DNA from: Barthelona sp. PAP020
Lineage: Eukaryota > Metamonada: BaSk clade
DNA: 32,844 nucleotides
Direction: 5' to 3'
NCBI GenBank assembly: GCA_040182905.1
Contig: JARQWU010000102.1
Coordinates: forward strand, 1 to 32,844
This document shows, in pieces, positions 16,828 through 26,994 of the stretch (position 1 is its first letter; each line of letters starts with the position of its first letter). A program made the position numbers and the translations under genes. The notes under the pieces were generated by a model that was given only the letters and a program-made list of their open reading frames with translations, had not been told where the DNA came from and made no database searches.

Positions 16828-18906
16828 TTAAAAAAGTTCAAAAACTTCATTCAAATATTTATGAATTTCAGGTAATCCATTTTCACAAGTATATTGGATA
16901 TAATACCCAATCTTTTTTGCCCTTTCAACATATTCATGAAGTGATTCATTTTCTCTTAATAACAAATCCTTCAAATTGATATCACACGTCGTCTTTATTT
17001 GTGTATTTAACAAGAAATTAATAATTGGAAGAACATCTCCAAAAAATTCATTGATAAGCCATTGCTTATATTCTTTAACAGTTTCTTCAACTTTATGTGG
17101 TAATTCATTATAGATTACGTTGTATAAATCGTTGTCTTTCAAGTTTTCACAATATTCACTAAAGTTCCCGATTGTGCTTCTCTTTTCACATTTGTAGACA
17201 TTTTCACCAAAGTCTAACTCTTCTTCAGGTTTATTTGGCATTTTAACTATTAAAATATTTGGTCTCGATGGATCACCTCTAAAACGAATAAGTTGATATG
17301 CTTCTGCTTCATGACACCACTCATTAAAATCTGTCATAAATTGATTTACACCATTTTTATATGATGTGTACCAATAATTCCCCCAATAACCAACAACTCT
17401 ATTTGTATAATATAAACAAGTAATATAATTGATAAGATTACCAGAAGGATGTCTTGAGCAAATGCTAGATTTTCTGTACCAAGTAATTCTGCCCTTGTTC
17501 ACTGTGTTTTTTAATTTTTTTGCTCTGAAAACATCTGGTTGCTTAAAAACTGGTGCAGGCAGATAATAATCAACAGAATGTCTTTTTTCATAATTGTGAT
17601 GTTGATGAGTCGTTCCACAGTGTCCAAAATTATTTTCTTCCCATTTACTCTTTAAAACCCGATCAAATGTTTCATACGTTACTTTTAAGCGATTATCGAG
17701 GTTGATCAAAAAATACTTGATTTTCTCAAAACAATAATCAATAACTCTTGAGCAGTCGATATTTTCAGATAAATTCATTAAAAATATAATTTTTTGTCTC
17801 AACATATGTTGCAGTCTATCAGAAATGTTCCCTGGACAAGATAAAGCATTTTTCACAGAAGTTAGAAATAATGGAATATGTGGGAATCTTAAAGTGTTGT
17901 CAAAAACATCAATAATGGTTCCTTCATTTAAAGTTGGAACTTTGAATAACATTCGTTTTCTGAAATCAAGCAAATTTTGCAAAGGTGCAAACCAAGTTAC
18001 ATCAGATTTAAAAGATTCAATCAATGCATACCGGCAATAGTATTCAACAGGAAATCCTCCATCAATAAGTAAGGGTTCCGAAATAAAAGATTCAATTAGA
18101 TTTGAACCAAAGTTTGTTCCCAAGTAGTTGTCAACCCCTCTAACATTTGCATCAATAATACTCAATTGCTTGCGAATTGCAGAAAATTCTTTTTCACACA
18201 ATTCTTTCAGTTGTCTAATATCTTGACGAATGGCCTTAAATGCCTGCATAATTTGTTTTATCATTTGTTGTTGAGAATTATTCCTTTTACCAAATAGTTT
18301 TATACCAGAAACTATCAAAGATAAAATATTACCTGTCATTAAAGAAGTTACAACTTCAATTGTATTTGTATCTTTGACACAATTAAATAATTTGTCTGCA
18401 AAATCAAAAGTGTTTCCAAGTTGTGGATAAACAAGGTCAGCAATAAAATGCAAGTCTTTATTGCTCAATAAACTTTCAGTATTCTTTGCATTGAAAAAAA
18501 GATAATTAAGGTTGTTCACTTGTTGATTGTTTTCAGTTATATTTGTTATGTGATTATTAACAATATTTGTTACCACTTCAGTTGCAACATTTTCTTTTAG
18601 TTGATTGTCTAAACTTTCGTACATTTTTTTGAACAAATTTTTTTTATTGTCATAATTCACAGTTGGATCAGCCAAATGTTTTAAAACTTGTTCGTTGGTC
18701 ATGTTCGGTAAATCTTTGTTGATTTGTTCATTATGAAGATAATCTCTTTCAATTTCAATAGCTCGAATGCCTTGGTCAAAATATGGTATTAAGGAAGCTA
18801 AATTTTTTGCATGTTCTACATTTGCATTAATTCTGTTGTCACTGATTCCTTTTTCTTTAAAATGTTCTTGCATTTGTTGCATATCATCAATAAGCATGAA
18901 ATCCAT
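16828..18906 (-). CDS. 692-aa protein of unknown family with helical N-terminus and one hydrophobic segment
   Basis: A single-exon protein with ATG at 18906. No family recognised. Residues 1-180 are predicted helical and Asn/Gln-rich. A hydrophobic stretch lies at about 183-205 (VVTSLMTGNILSLIVSGIKL), followed directly by a charged amphipathic helix at about 208-255 (QQMIKQIMQAFKAIRQDIRQ). This helix/hydrophobic-hairpin/helix arrangement resembles helical pore-forming or membrane-remodelling proteins, but that is only a shape. Residues 256-692 mix helices with an aromatic, His/Asn-containing central part (GYWGNYWYTS). No signal peptide and no enzymatic motif. It is convergent with the MLKL-like gene across about 870 bp, inside the same accessory-looking block. 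Codon use is AT-rich like its neighbours. Confidence 0.8.
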   Translation of the reverse strand: MDFMLIDDMQQMQEHFKEKGISDNRINANVEHAKNLASLIPYFDQGIRAIEIERDYLHNEQINKDLPNMTNEQVLKHLADPTVNYDNKKNLFKKMYESLDNQLKENVATEVVTNIVNNHITNITENNQQVNNLNYLFFNAKNTESLLSNKDLHFIADLVYPQLGNTFDFADKLFNCVKDTNTIEVVTSLMTGNILSLIVSGIKLFGKRNNSQQQMIKQIMQAFKAIRQDIRQLKELCEKEFSAIRKQLSIIDANVRGVDNYLGTNFGSNLIESFISEPLLIDGGFPVEYYCRYALIESFKSDVTWFAPLQNLLDFRKRMLFKVPTLNEGTIIDVFDNTLRFPHIPLFLTSVKNALSCPGNISDRLQHMLRQKIIFLMNLSENIDCSRVIDYCFEKIKYFLINLDNRLKVTYETFDRVLKSKWEENNFGHCGTTHQHHNYEKRHSVDYYLPAPVFKQPDVFRAKKLKNTVNKGRITWYRKSSICSRHPSGNLINYITCLYYTNRVVGYWGNYWYTSYKNGVNQFMTDFNEWCHEAEAYQLIRFRGDPSRPNILIVKMPNKPEEELDFGENVYKCEKRSTIGNFSEYCENLKDNDLYNVIYNELPHKVEETVKEYKQWLINEFFGDVLPIINFLLNTQIKTTCDINLKDLLLRENESLHEYVERAKKIGYYIQYTCENGLPEIHKYLNEVFELF

Positions 18907-19253
18907 GTTAAAAAAATAAAAAAATTAAAAGAAGCATTCAAAATAAATTTTTCTAGAATATCAATTGAGCTAGAAAAAGATTTTATTTTCGCAAAGTGAA
19001 AAAATATTATTTTTATGTTAATTTGATGCGTTATGATTATTAAGTAGTTTGAAGTTTTTGGAGAAAGAAGATTTGGAAGAGTTTGAGTCCAGGAAAAAAA
19101 GATAGCAAACCAAAGGGCTAAATTCAAGATTCTTGAAACGAGAATTTTTTTTTGCTTACATTATCTTTACGTTTGAATCATATATATATATATCTTATTT
19201 GAAAATGGTTGTAAAATCTATTCACTTTATTATTAATTTTCTTTTTTAATTTT
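18907..19253. other. Divergent intergenic region with a TA microsatellite
   Basis: Promoter space of the 692-aa gene and the HAD gene. Contains (TA)n at about 19180-19192 and a TCACTTTATT element at 19222, upstream of the HAD start. No gene seen. Confidence 0.45.
19222..19231 (+). promoter_or_regulatory. TCACTTTATT element upstream of the HAD gene (initiator-like)
   Basis: Lies 32 bp before the ATG. Near-identical elements precede DPM3, the DPY-30-motif gene, eS7 and eS25. An initiator role is inferred from position only. Confidence 0.35.
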
Positions 19254-19850
19254 ATGGGAATTCGATGGATAATATTTGATTGGGGTGGTGTTTTATGTGA
19301 AAATCCATCAATGCAATTGATTGAATACTGTTGTAAATACTACAATATTGAAAAGAATCTTCTTGTTGATGATTTTTGGACAAAGCAAATGAATAATTTT
19401 CAAAAAGGTTTACCAGAGAGGATTTTTTGGGAAAATATTTTAAAACATCATTGTATTGATGAAAATGAAATTAAATGTATTTGGGAAGATATTTTTGAAA
19501 AAGTATATGTAGAACGTTCCAAAGTTATAGAATCCATAACAAATTTAAAACAAAAAGGCTATTTGATTGGTTTATTATCAAATACTGAAATCCCTGCAAA
19601 GAATTTTCAATTAGAAAAGTTGAATTATAATTTTTTCGATTTTAGATTGTTTTCTTGTGATATAGGTTTGGTCAAACCAGATGCAGAAATATACAGAAAG
19701 TTTTGTGATCAGACTGGTTGTTCTTTTGAAGAGATATTGTTTATTGATGATAAATTGGAAAATATTGACATTGCCAAGCGATTAGGAATGCATGTTATTC
19801 ATTTTAGTGATGAAGATAGTTATTTCAGTGAGATGTCGAACTTTTTATGA
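19254..19850 (+). CDS. HAD-superfamily phosphatase (YihX/epoxide-hydrolase-N type)
   Basis: A 198-aa cytosolic protein with all four HAD motifs. Motif I is FDWGGVL with nucleophile Asp9; the DxGG form is that of the YihX/ACAD10-N/epoxide-hydrolase-N group. Motif II is LLSNTE (Ser109). Motif III is VKPDAEIY with Lys141. Motif IV is FIDDKLENI (Asp165/Asp166). A helical cap sits between motifs I and II, making it a C1-capped enzyme. Members of this group dephosphorylate small sugar phosphates or lipid phosphates; the substrate cannot be read from sequence. Length is normal for the family. No intron. Confidence 0.85.
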   Translation: MGIRWIIFDWGGVLCENPSMQLIEYCCKYYNIEKNLLVDDFWTKQMNNFQKGLPERIFWENILKHHCIDENEIKCIWEDIFEKVYVERSKVIESITNLKQKGYLIGLLSNTEIPAKNFQLEKLNYNFFDFRLFSCDIGLVKPDAEIYRKFCDQTGCSFEEILFIDDKLENIDIAKRLGMHVIHFSDEDSYFSEMSNFL

Positions 19851-20079
19851 AGAAAAAAATTGTCATGAAAGATGGATACATTTGCTGTTTAAACCCTTTC
19901 TTTTCCGACAAAGCCTTGTTTTTTTGGGATGAAATAACCGATGCAAATCGTTGAGGCGATATGTGGTAGCTTTTTTGAATTGATTCGCTAAACTTTATTA
20001 TTAGTGGTTGAATTGATGCGGAATGTGATTTTTCTTATCAACAATACACTTAAAAACTAAAATACATGTGTCAATCAAG

Positions 20080-20400
20080 CCAAAATTGCCACATCAATAT
20101 TAACACCAGCACTATATTCTTTGAATATTTTGGCAACTTAAGACCCTCTTCACAACAAGTGATATAAATGTGCTCTGTCATTGACACCACCCAAACTAAC
20201 TTTACCATCATGGTGCTTGTATTTCAACAATAAATTGCCAATTGTGGAATTAGCCCATCGGTTGTTAGGGTTGTCTAGTGTGGAGTTGATAAACTAAAGA
20301 TGCTTATCATTGTTTACACACAATTTGATAGGATAATCATAAAATAAAATCATGTTGGCAACATCATGATGACAAAATTCTCAACCTATGACAATATTCA
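20080..20400 (-). pseudogene. Decayed ankyrin-repeat relic
   Basis: Read on the minus strand, one piece (about 20300-20375) gives CHHDVANMILFYDYPIKLCV, aligning with GHLDVAKMLLDYGADINLCV of the intact kinase gene. A second (about 20090-20170) gives VAKIFKEYSAGVNID, preceded by HLYHLL and interrupted by two stops. Nucleotide identity is also visible (TTGGCAACATCATGATGACA at 20355). The array lies between stops and degenerated spacers and cannot be translated through. It is a fragment of a former ankyrin gene related to the one at 8.3-12.2 kb. Confidence 0.6.
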
Positions 20401-20594
20401 CAACATGTCAAAAACGGTTATGCATCGATATTCTGACATAAACTATCTGCAGATCATTGTTTTAACGTAATAGCTTTTTTGCAATACAGATGTTATATTT
20501 GATGCCACACAAGTTCAATGAAATGACAATTCAACTTTTATCATTATGACATTGACAGCGTGATCTCCAATAGTTCTGTCTGCTCAATATTTCC

Positions 20595-20990
20595 ATGTGT
20601 ACATGTGGCCAGGTCTCTGTTCAAATAACATCTGTTGACCAACATCTGATGATGAATTCTTCTAAAACAGTTCATAAATTTAAAGAACTCTTTTTTTTAA
20701 CCTCAAGCCATCATTTGGATGATAGCAAGAGATTTTCAAACCTTAAAGTTTCTCAGACAAAAGGTGCACACCTTAAAATAGTGTTATCCAAGGATTACTA
20801 CGGTTTCCAAATCATGTCTGTTTCTCCCTCTCGTACCTTGCGTGTGACTTACCAACACGCCTTGCTCATTGGAAACTTTGCAGAAACTCCAGATCTCCCT
20901 CACATAGAACAATATTTGCTTGTTAATTTTGATCGCCAAAAGAAAGAGAAAGCATCAAAACCAATTTTCGTTAAAGCATGGCTTCAATAG
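20595..20990 (+). CDS. Doubtful 131-codon ORF, possibly a gene remnant
   Basis: An open frame with ATG start, in a less AT-rich patch. The middle part (LKIVLSKDYYGFQIMSVSPS) has a plausible protein look, but no family, signal peptide or membrane segment is recognised, and there is no intron evidence. It sits just beyond the ankyrin relic and could itself be a remnant of a longer gene. Low confidence that it is expressed. Confidence 0.25.
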   Translation: MCTCGQVSVQITSVDQHLMMNSSKTVHKFKELFFLTSSHHLDDSKRFSNLKVSQTKGAHLKIVLSKDYYGFQIMSVSPSRTLRVTYQHALLIGNFAETPDLPHIEQYLLVNFDRQKKEKASKPIFVKAWLQ

Positions 20991-21302
20991 CAAACAAAGA
21001 AGCTTCAGAGAGACTAATATTTGTGCCAGATCAATACCATCAATTACATTTGAAAGTGATCCATAATTGTCTTTCCCTGAGATTTCGCTTAAAGAGAGGA
21101 AAATGTCACTGGTCAGTTATAACACACTTTTGGGAACGTTTGAGGTGAGTATCAAATTTTCACAATCTTTATGAACTCAAAAACTTTGGTTTTAACAAAG
21201 AAATTGTGTATATTGTATGTAAAAAAAAGTACAGGAATTTACAAAGTGATTAATAAGACAATAATTATTTTTGAGTTGAAAATTGCAAATTTTCATTCCT
21301 TT
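20991..21302. other. Short convergent intergenic region
   Basis: 3' side of the dynamin gene. Only short frames; a GAGGTGAGTATC at about 21144 looks like a good splice donor, but no matching coding exon was found. Confidence 0.35.
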
Positions 21303-23280
21303 TTAAGCAATTTGAAAGTCTTTTACTTCATTAAGGATATCTAAAGCTTGATCCAGTAAAACTTTTTGACTAGTCAATTCTTTTCTTTTCTTTGCAACAA
21401 TAGGGTCTTGTTCCATTAATTTGTCAAACAATTCTTCCTTGTATAATTTTGAAATAAGTTCATTCTGTAATTTCTTCCTTGATGCATTGACTAAGAAATG
21501 CATTACCACTTTTGGCACTGTGTCATTGATCTTTTTACGAATTATATCGAAATAGCTTAATAATAACTTTTCAAAAAGTAACACAGCGTTTTCTTCACGA
21601 TCGGTTGAAGGTTTATTGGCTCTGAGACTCTTAGGCACACTATCAATGCTTTGATTATTCGAACTGGTGGAGAATAATGAGCTTTTTTCTTCAGTTTGCT
21701 CAATTTTGTTCAGTATCTCAGATGCTTGTACAAAATCTGGATGCGAAGTGTTAATATAAGCTAATTCAATATCAATCAGATCTTCGATCATTTGTTGAGT
21801 CGGAATCAATTGCTCCTTCAACAGATCATTTGTGGCCTTCAACAAAGCATCTTTCAGCTTATTGTAGTTTTCAACAGACTTTGGCACAGATGCTTGCATT
21901 ACCTTGGTCAGTTCTTTGTAAACCAATTCTGAACACTTCAATGAGGGTGTTTTCAAAATACTGATTTGATCTCTCGCTAATAATTCGAAAGCTGCTTCAG
22001 ACACAAAAATACCACTTGCTCTGACACCACCCGCGTTTCGAATAGCTGTTCTTATGTCATCTTTGGAAATTCGTTTTTCAGGATTCAAATCTTGTAGCTG
22101 CTTTTCCAAAATCACATGGAAAACGTAACTGATACGCGCACCTCCATACAATTCCTTGGTCGAAGCATTCGCAATCGTACCATCAATATAACTGTTATAC
22201 TCTGACGTGTACTCTGTTAACATGTGTAATATCATGGCACCGATGTTGGATTCGTCAATTGGTGACGGATACTGAGAAATCTGTTCACAGATCTCAGAAT
22301 GCAATTTCTTCACAGTTTCAAAGGTGGAAGGTAATGTACGATGAATGTGATGCATCAAAAAGAAGCTCAAGGTCTTAGCAAGAAATTTGCTTCCCATCTT
22401 ATGTGCAACAAGACCATAAATAGGATGGTTTTGGAAAAAGTCTTCTTCATTTTTCAAGGATGTGCTAATCATTACATTCTCATCAATTTGACTTTGAGAG
22501 CGATTAACAACACCAATAAAGCCTAATCGTAAGGGAACTACCTTACCTTTCAAGATATTCATTGCGTTAGTTCCTTTATCCATTAAATCGATCTTTGTAA
22601 TAACACCCAAGGTTCTTTTTCCTTCAACATCAACCTCTCTTGCAAGTTGCAATCCATCAGAGTTCGCAAGATCAGCATTTGCAGCAGATACAGCTAGTAT
22701 AATAGCGTTAGGATTTGAGATATACTCCAAACACATTTGTCGAAGTTGTCTTTCAATGTCTTTGGGCTGATCACCAACAGCAACTCTAGTTATACCTGGT
22801 AAATCAACTAAAGTTAAATTTAACACGTTTGGTGACCAAATTTTTAGATTGATAGGGTTCCTACTCACACTCTTTCCAGAACCAACTAATCGTATAGTTT
22901 CTCGGGTTATTTCTTCTCTGACATGATCAAAATTAAAAAAAAATTCGTTGGGTCGATGATGAAACACTGCCCATTCATTATAGCGATTATTATTGTCATC
23001 TACTTTATATTCGTCTTCATCAATATGATTTAATTGTAAAACTAAGGGTCTTCTAGTTACAATTCCAGAACCTCGGGGTAAGAAATCACGTCCTACAATA
23101 TTCTCTAAAACAGAAGATTTTCCAGAACTTTGTGACCCAATTACAACAATTTGAGGTAAATTAACTTGATTCTAATTAATGTTAGAAATAATAATAAATA
23201 ATATGAAGAAATACCATTTGAGCTCCAATAACAGAAAACACATCTTGTAATTTGTTAATAACTGGTATCAATTTTTCCAT
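21303..23280 (-). CDS. Dynamin-related GTPase (DRP1/Dnm1 type), two exons
   Basis: Spliced as 23280-23215 and 23171-21303, giving 644 aa. Exon 1 encodes 22 residues (MEKLIPVINKLQDVFSVI...). G1 GSQSSGKSS is at residues 34-42, switch threonine Thr61 in GSGIVTRRPL, G3 DLPG at 145-148 and G4 TKID at 214-217. The middle/stalk domain follows. The C-terminal 110 residues match the GTPase effector domain (LLLSYFDIIRKKINDTVPK). There is no PH domain and no proline-rich tail, and only a short variable insert near residue 530, so it fits the fission dynamins acting on mitochondria or peroxisomes better than classical endocytic dynamin. All GTPase residues are intact. Confidence 0.93.
23172..23214 (-). 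other. Intron in the dynamin gene
   Basis: 43 bp, phase 0. Starts GTATTTC, ends TTCTAACATTAATTAG. Its removal restores the dynamin N-terminus and the P-loop frame. Confidence 0.92.
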
Positions 23281-23518
23281 TATGTATATTGATATAAAAT
23301 AATAAAGTTCAAATAATGAAATGTAGAAAATCCAAAAAAAATCTTTTTCCTCCATTGGTTTCCACCATTAATTTTTCTCTCTGTTTTAATTTTATTCAAT
23401 AAAGATTTCTAATGTTTTTAAATTTATAATACTTACAAATGATGAAATAATAATTAAAAAATAAAGAAGTTAAAAATAAAAAATACATAATTTATCACAA
23501 TAACCATTAATACCATTA

Positions 23519-24826
23519 TTATAATTGAAATTCATTTGATAATCTAAAGAGTTCAGATTCTATAATATCTAAAGGTTTGCCATTTTGTCCAATAAAGCAA
23601 ACAATTTTTTTATCATTCAAATTCAACAAAGGATACATGAAAGGAGCATTAAAAATAAAAGCTTTTTTATCTATTGTTTTTTTTAATGGAACCCAATCTT
23701 CGTTTCTATTCAAAAGGATAATTTTTTCAGAATCTTTTGTAAAAATTGCTTGTTCATTAATAATTGATTGAATTTCTTCTTTTTTATCCATATCCAAACC
23801 TTCAATAGTTGTTTCAATGATTTCATCATTGATTTCAAATGGGTTTAACAAAATCACATTATTCAAACCAGCAAAAAATGATAAAAACACTAAAATATTG
23901 TGCTCATCAACTTCAACATTCATTTTATACTTTTTATTGGCTATTTCCATAGAAAACAATTCAATATCACTCCTCTTATAATAAACTGAATGGGTCATCA
24001 CACCTTCATTATTTGTTGTTGAAATCCCTTTTTTTTTCTTTTTATCTTTATCCTTTTCTTTTGTTTCAACCTCAACAATTTTATTTTCCAATGCATAATC
24101 CCCATAACAATCCAGATAGATATGAGGAGTGTCCACATTGAAAGTTGATGTTATTGTTCCATAATAATCCTCAAAGTCCTCTTTGCTATCAATTAAACTC
24201 ACTATTTTATGAGAATCTCTCCATGCTTTCAATCTTTCAAAATTATCAATAGTTGGCTCTAATTCAAGATATACAGTGATTTGAATAGGAAAATTCGACG
24301 TTATAAGGTTGTTTAAAGGAAAGCAAATTCGAATCCTGTTTTCATCTGTGATTTGTCCACGAAGCCTTTTTGATATATACAAAGGATAATCAAGTAAACC
24401 ATATATATATTGGGTAATATATTTATCTTTGTCAAATAATTCAAAAATAAAATTATATAACCCTTCAATTTGGTCTTTTTGTTCATGTAAAAATTCATTG
24501 ATGGAATTAATTTTTTGTTCAAAATTTTCATCAATATAAATCGATTTGTATATGTTAATGGGTCCAATATTAAATTCATAATTGTCACGAAAAAGTTGAA
24601 TAAAGTACAGTTGATAATAGACTTCAAAATTCGATAAATAGAACTTCTTTAATTCAATAGCTTTTAATTTTGTATCAATTGGATTCAAAAAACTTTGAGC
24701 TAATGATACATATGGATTTTTGTCATTTGAGTTAAATATACAATCATCAATAGCATTCGACACAATGTTATTGATATCATGTTTTTCTAAATATTCTTTC
24801 ACTCTTTCAGTTCGTTCTTCAGTCAT
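23519..24826 (-). CDS. Protein with N-terminal DPY-30/RIIa/enolase-4-N-like motif, rest unknown
   Basis: 435 aa from ATG 24826; the frame is open further 5', but the sequence there (hydrophobic, T-rich) looks like leader. Residues 5-45 (VKEYLEKHDINNIVSNAIDD, then NPYVSLAQSFL) match the short helical dimerisation/docking motif found in DPY-30, PKA RIIa and the N-terminus of enolase 4-like proteins. The remainder (to 435) is unknown, with a lysine-rich low-complexity insert at about residues 252-272 and a mixed alpha/beta pattern; no enolase active-site motif is visible. Such motifs usually anchor proteins to AKAP-like helices, often in the axoneme. First of three same-strand genes with short gaps. 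Confidence 0.7.
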   Translation of the reverse strand: MTEERTERVKEYLEKHDINNIVSNAIDDCIFNSNDKNPYVSLAQSFLNPIDTKLKAIELKKFYLSNFEVYYQLYFIQLFRDNYEFNIGPINIYKSIYIDENFEQKINSINEFLHEQKDQIEGLYNFIFELFDKDKYITQYIYGLLDYPLYISKRLRGQITDENRIRICFPLNNLITSNFPIQITVYLELEPTIDNFERLKAWRDSHKIVSLIDSKEDFEDYYGTITSTFNVDTPHIYLDCYGDYALENKIVEVETKEKDKDKKKKKGISTTNNEGVMTHSVYYKRSDIELFSMEIANKKYKMNVEVDEHNILVFLSFFAGLNNVILLNPFEINDEIIETTIEGLDMDKKEEIQSIINEQAIFTKDSEKIILLNRNEDWVPLKKTIDKKAFIFNAPFMYPLLNLNDKKIVCFIGQNGKPLDIIESELFRLSNEFQL

Positions 24827-24983
24827 TGTGCGATGAGAGAAAAAAAAAATCCACTTGTTTGATATAATTTTGTTTATAACAACTAAGTATAGGTATTTGA
24901 AAAGGTTTTTATGAACTTCTTCAGACTTTACAAGAAATAAAAGGGTTGAAGCATATGAAAAAGAAAAAAGACTTAATTTACAT

Positions 24984-25736
24984 TTATTTATCATCGAAAT
25001 CGGAATTCCTTTCTGAAGCAATTGGAGAATTTATCATTGATCCCACATCCTGTTCATAACTGTATTGTTCCAATTTTTCAAACATATCAATTATATATTC
25101 ATCATCTGGATACATATGATCACCATGCAATTCTTTCAATTTGTTTAATTTTCTTCTGAATTTTTCAGATACATTTTTCGATTCTTCTTCAATGTCCAAA
25201 TATTCATCCAAAAAATCAACAAAGCGATCAAAACTTAAAGGATCACCATCCCTTTCACCAAATATCCAATGAAAATCTTGAAAATCTTCATCAGATACTT
25301 TAAATCCGGTTGATTCCAGTAAATCTCTCATCATTTGCATTTTATTAGGTCCTAATTGTTCATATAAATAACTCAAAGTATCCAAATCTTTACCTAATTG
25401 ATTTGTCATTAAATAGTCTTTAAATTCATCTAAATATCCAATATCTGAATTCAATCTGTGTCTAGAATATCCTCTCATTAATAGAGAAATTGAATTTATG
25501 TCAATATGATTATGTTTCACATTTCTTCCCAATAAAAATGGTAATAATGTATGATTTTTAAAATGTTGTGTTAATGTATCAATGGTTAAATGAGGTTTAC
25601 CATCAATGGTTTCCGCCATTTGACTCATGAAATTAAACGCAAGTTCGATTTCACGTTCATCAATATACTTTTCTTTTTTTTCTTTGTAACCTGGTGGTAA
25701 TATTGAAAAGTTATGAATTCTTTCGGGTGGTGCCAT
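24984..25736 (-). CDS. 250-aa protein with degenerate EF-hand-like pattern
   Basis: A single-exon protein. The middle and C-terminal part (SDEDFQDFHWIFGERDGDPL, then SFDRFVDFLDEYL) has the helix-loop-helix rhythm of calmodulin-like proteins. An earlier helix pair (IELAFNFMSQMAETIDGK) precedes a similar element. The loops do not carry a full set of calcium ligands, so calcium binding is doubtful. The acidic tail is short. Its start is 24 bp from the stop of the next upstream gene on the same strand. Function not recognised. Confidence 0.7.
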   Translation of the reverse strand: MAPPERIHNFSILPPGYKEKKEKYIDEREIELAFNFMSQMAETIDGKPHLTIDTLTQHFKNHTLLPFLLGRNVKHNHIDINSISLLMRGYSRHRLNSDIGYLDEFKDYLMTNQLGKDLDTLSYLYEQLGPNKMQMMRDLLESTGFKVSDEDFQDFHWIFGERDGDPLSFDRFVDFLDEYLDIEEESKNVSEKFRRKLNKLKELHGDHMYPDDEYIIDMFEKLEQYSYEQDVGSMINSPIASERNSDFDDK

Positions 25737-25760
25737 CAGTTTTAAAAGAAAAAAAAAATT

Positions 25761-26795
25761 TCAAATGCATTTATGTTTGGACAATTTGGGTGATGAGAAT
25801 TTCTGCTTTTTTTCCAATAAATTTAATGATTCTTTTGAAATAGAGATAAATGTGGATTTTAATTTGGAAAACTCAGCTTCAATCAAAAGTTTTTCAACAT
25901 TGAATATATTGTTGATATTTAATGAAGAAAAAATTACATTTTCATTAAACAACCATTTTAATGTTGAATTCAATTGTAAAGTTTCCAAAGTTTCAACAAA
26001 AAAAGAATGATCAATTAAACCATCTTCAAACTGATGTTTTTCCGATACAATTCCTCTGCTTGGTATTTTGCTTACTTTAAAACAAATAAGAAAAGCCATG
26101 CACAATGTATCCTTCAAGGGATAATTCAAAGTTTTCACAGCTTTGGTGTTGAACTCTTCTAAATGTTCAAAAGCTCTTTTAAAATCTTGAATTCGATACC
26201 AGTTTATACATAGACATAAATGAATACAATTTTCCAGTAAATTATCACTGCTTTCACTTTTATCAAGACCTAATGACTGTAGACATAATAATTCTAGGCT
26301 CTTTATCTCATGTTCACTTGTCAATTCCTCAAATGAAAGCGAAATAACTTTGATCATATCAATAATGTGGTTGGTTGGTCCTAATGATCCATCTACACTT
26401 TCTAGCATATATATAGAACGACTAAGCATTTGAAAAGCCAATAAATATTGACCAAAATCGAAAAATCGTCTTGAAAACGATTGAACTAATTGTCCTAAAG
26501 TATCAAAAGAAAATAACATTTGATCCTGCTCTCTACGGTATTCAATTTGTAATTGTTTGATCAAAATAATTATTGAATCAATTCTATTTTCAATCGCTTC
26601 TTTGGTTTCAACATTGCTGCAGTATTTACAATATATTTTTAACACCAACACATTCTCTGTATCTATATTAAAATAAGGTTCAATTTCTTTCAATTCTTCT
26701 TTGGATAATGTTGATAAAAATCTTTCAATTGTAATATCTAATCGAAATTGTTCATATTTGTTCAACAAATATTGAAATAATTGAATTTTGTTCAT
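25761..26795 (-). CDS. 344-aa helical protein of unknown function
   Basis: ATG at 26795. The protein is almost entirely helical, with amphipathic helix pairs reminiscent of TPR/HEAT-like repeats (for example RRFFDFGQYLLAFQMLSRSI and CLCINWYRIQDFKRAFEHLE), but no repeat consensus could be fixed. A polar basic tail ends the protein. No catalytic motif, signal peptide or membrane segment. It lies 24 bp before the EF-hand-like gene, so the two are packed very tightly on one strand. Confidence 0.75.
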   Translation of the reverse strand: MNKIQLFQYLLNKYEQFRLDITIERFLSTLSKEELKEIEPYFNIDTENVLVLKIYCKYCSNVETKEAIENRIDSIIILIKQLQIEYRREQDQMLFSFDTLGQLVQSFSRRFFDFGQYLLAFQMLSRSIYMLESVDGSLGPTNHIIDMIKVISLSFEELTSEHEIKSLELLCLQSLGLDKSESSDNLLENCIHLCLCINWYRIQDFKRAFEHLEEFNTKAVKTLNYPLKDTLCMAFLICFKVSKIPSRGIVSEKHQFEDGLIDHSFFVETLETLQLNSTLKWLFNENVIFSSLNINNIFNVEKLLIEAEFSKLKSTFISISKESLNLLEKKQKFSSPKLSKHKCI

Positions 26796-26979
26796 AACTT
26801 AAACATAATGAAATCTTTTTTGATTAAATGAAATAAACAGTGAATAAATCAATTTTTAATCTTGAAGTTTTATTTATGAACAATTGATCTTTGCATTATT
26901 AACAGATTGAAAGAATGATATTTGCCAACAATCAATAAAAGATAAACAAATTCTTTCCAAAAAACGATTGTTCATTTTT

Positions 26980-26989
26980 TCACTTTATT
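26980..26989 (+). promoter_or_regulatory. TCACTTTATT element upstream of DPM3 (initiator-like)
   Basis: Lies only 15 bp before the ATG, between T-runs. Same sequence as upstream of the HAD gene. Role inferred from position. Confidence 0.4.
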
Positions 26990-26994
26990 TTTTC

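Noticed and set aside
20261-20280. TTAGGG near POT1-like interest
   Set aside because: A single copy only; no telomeric array anywhere in the window.
22967-23171. Starting dynamin at the GTG at 22967
   Set aside because: It would remove the P-loop; the spliced upstream exon gives a complete GTPase domain.
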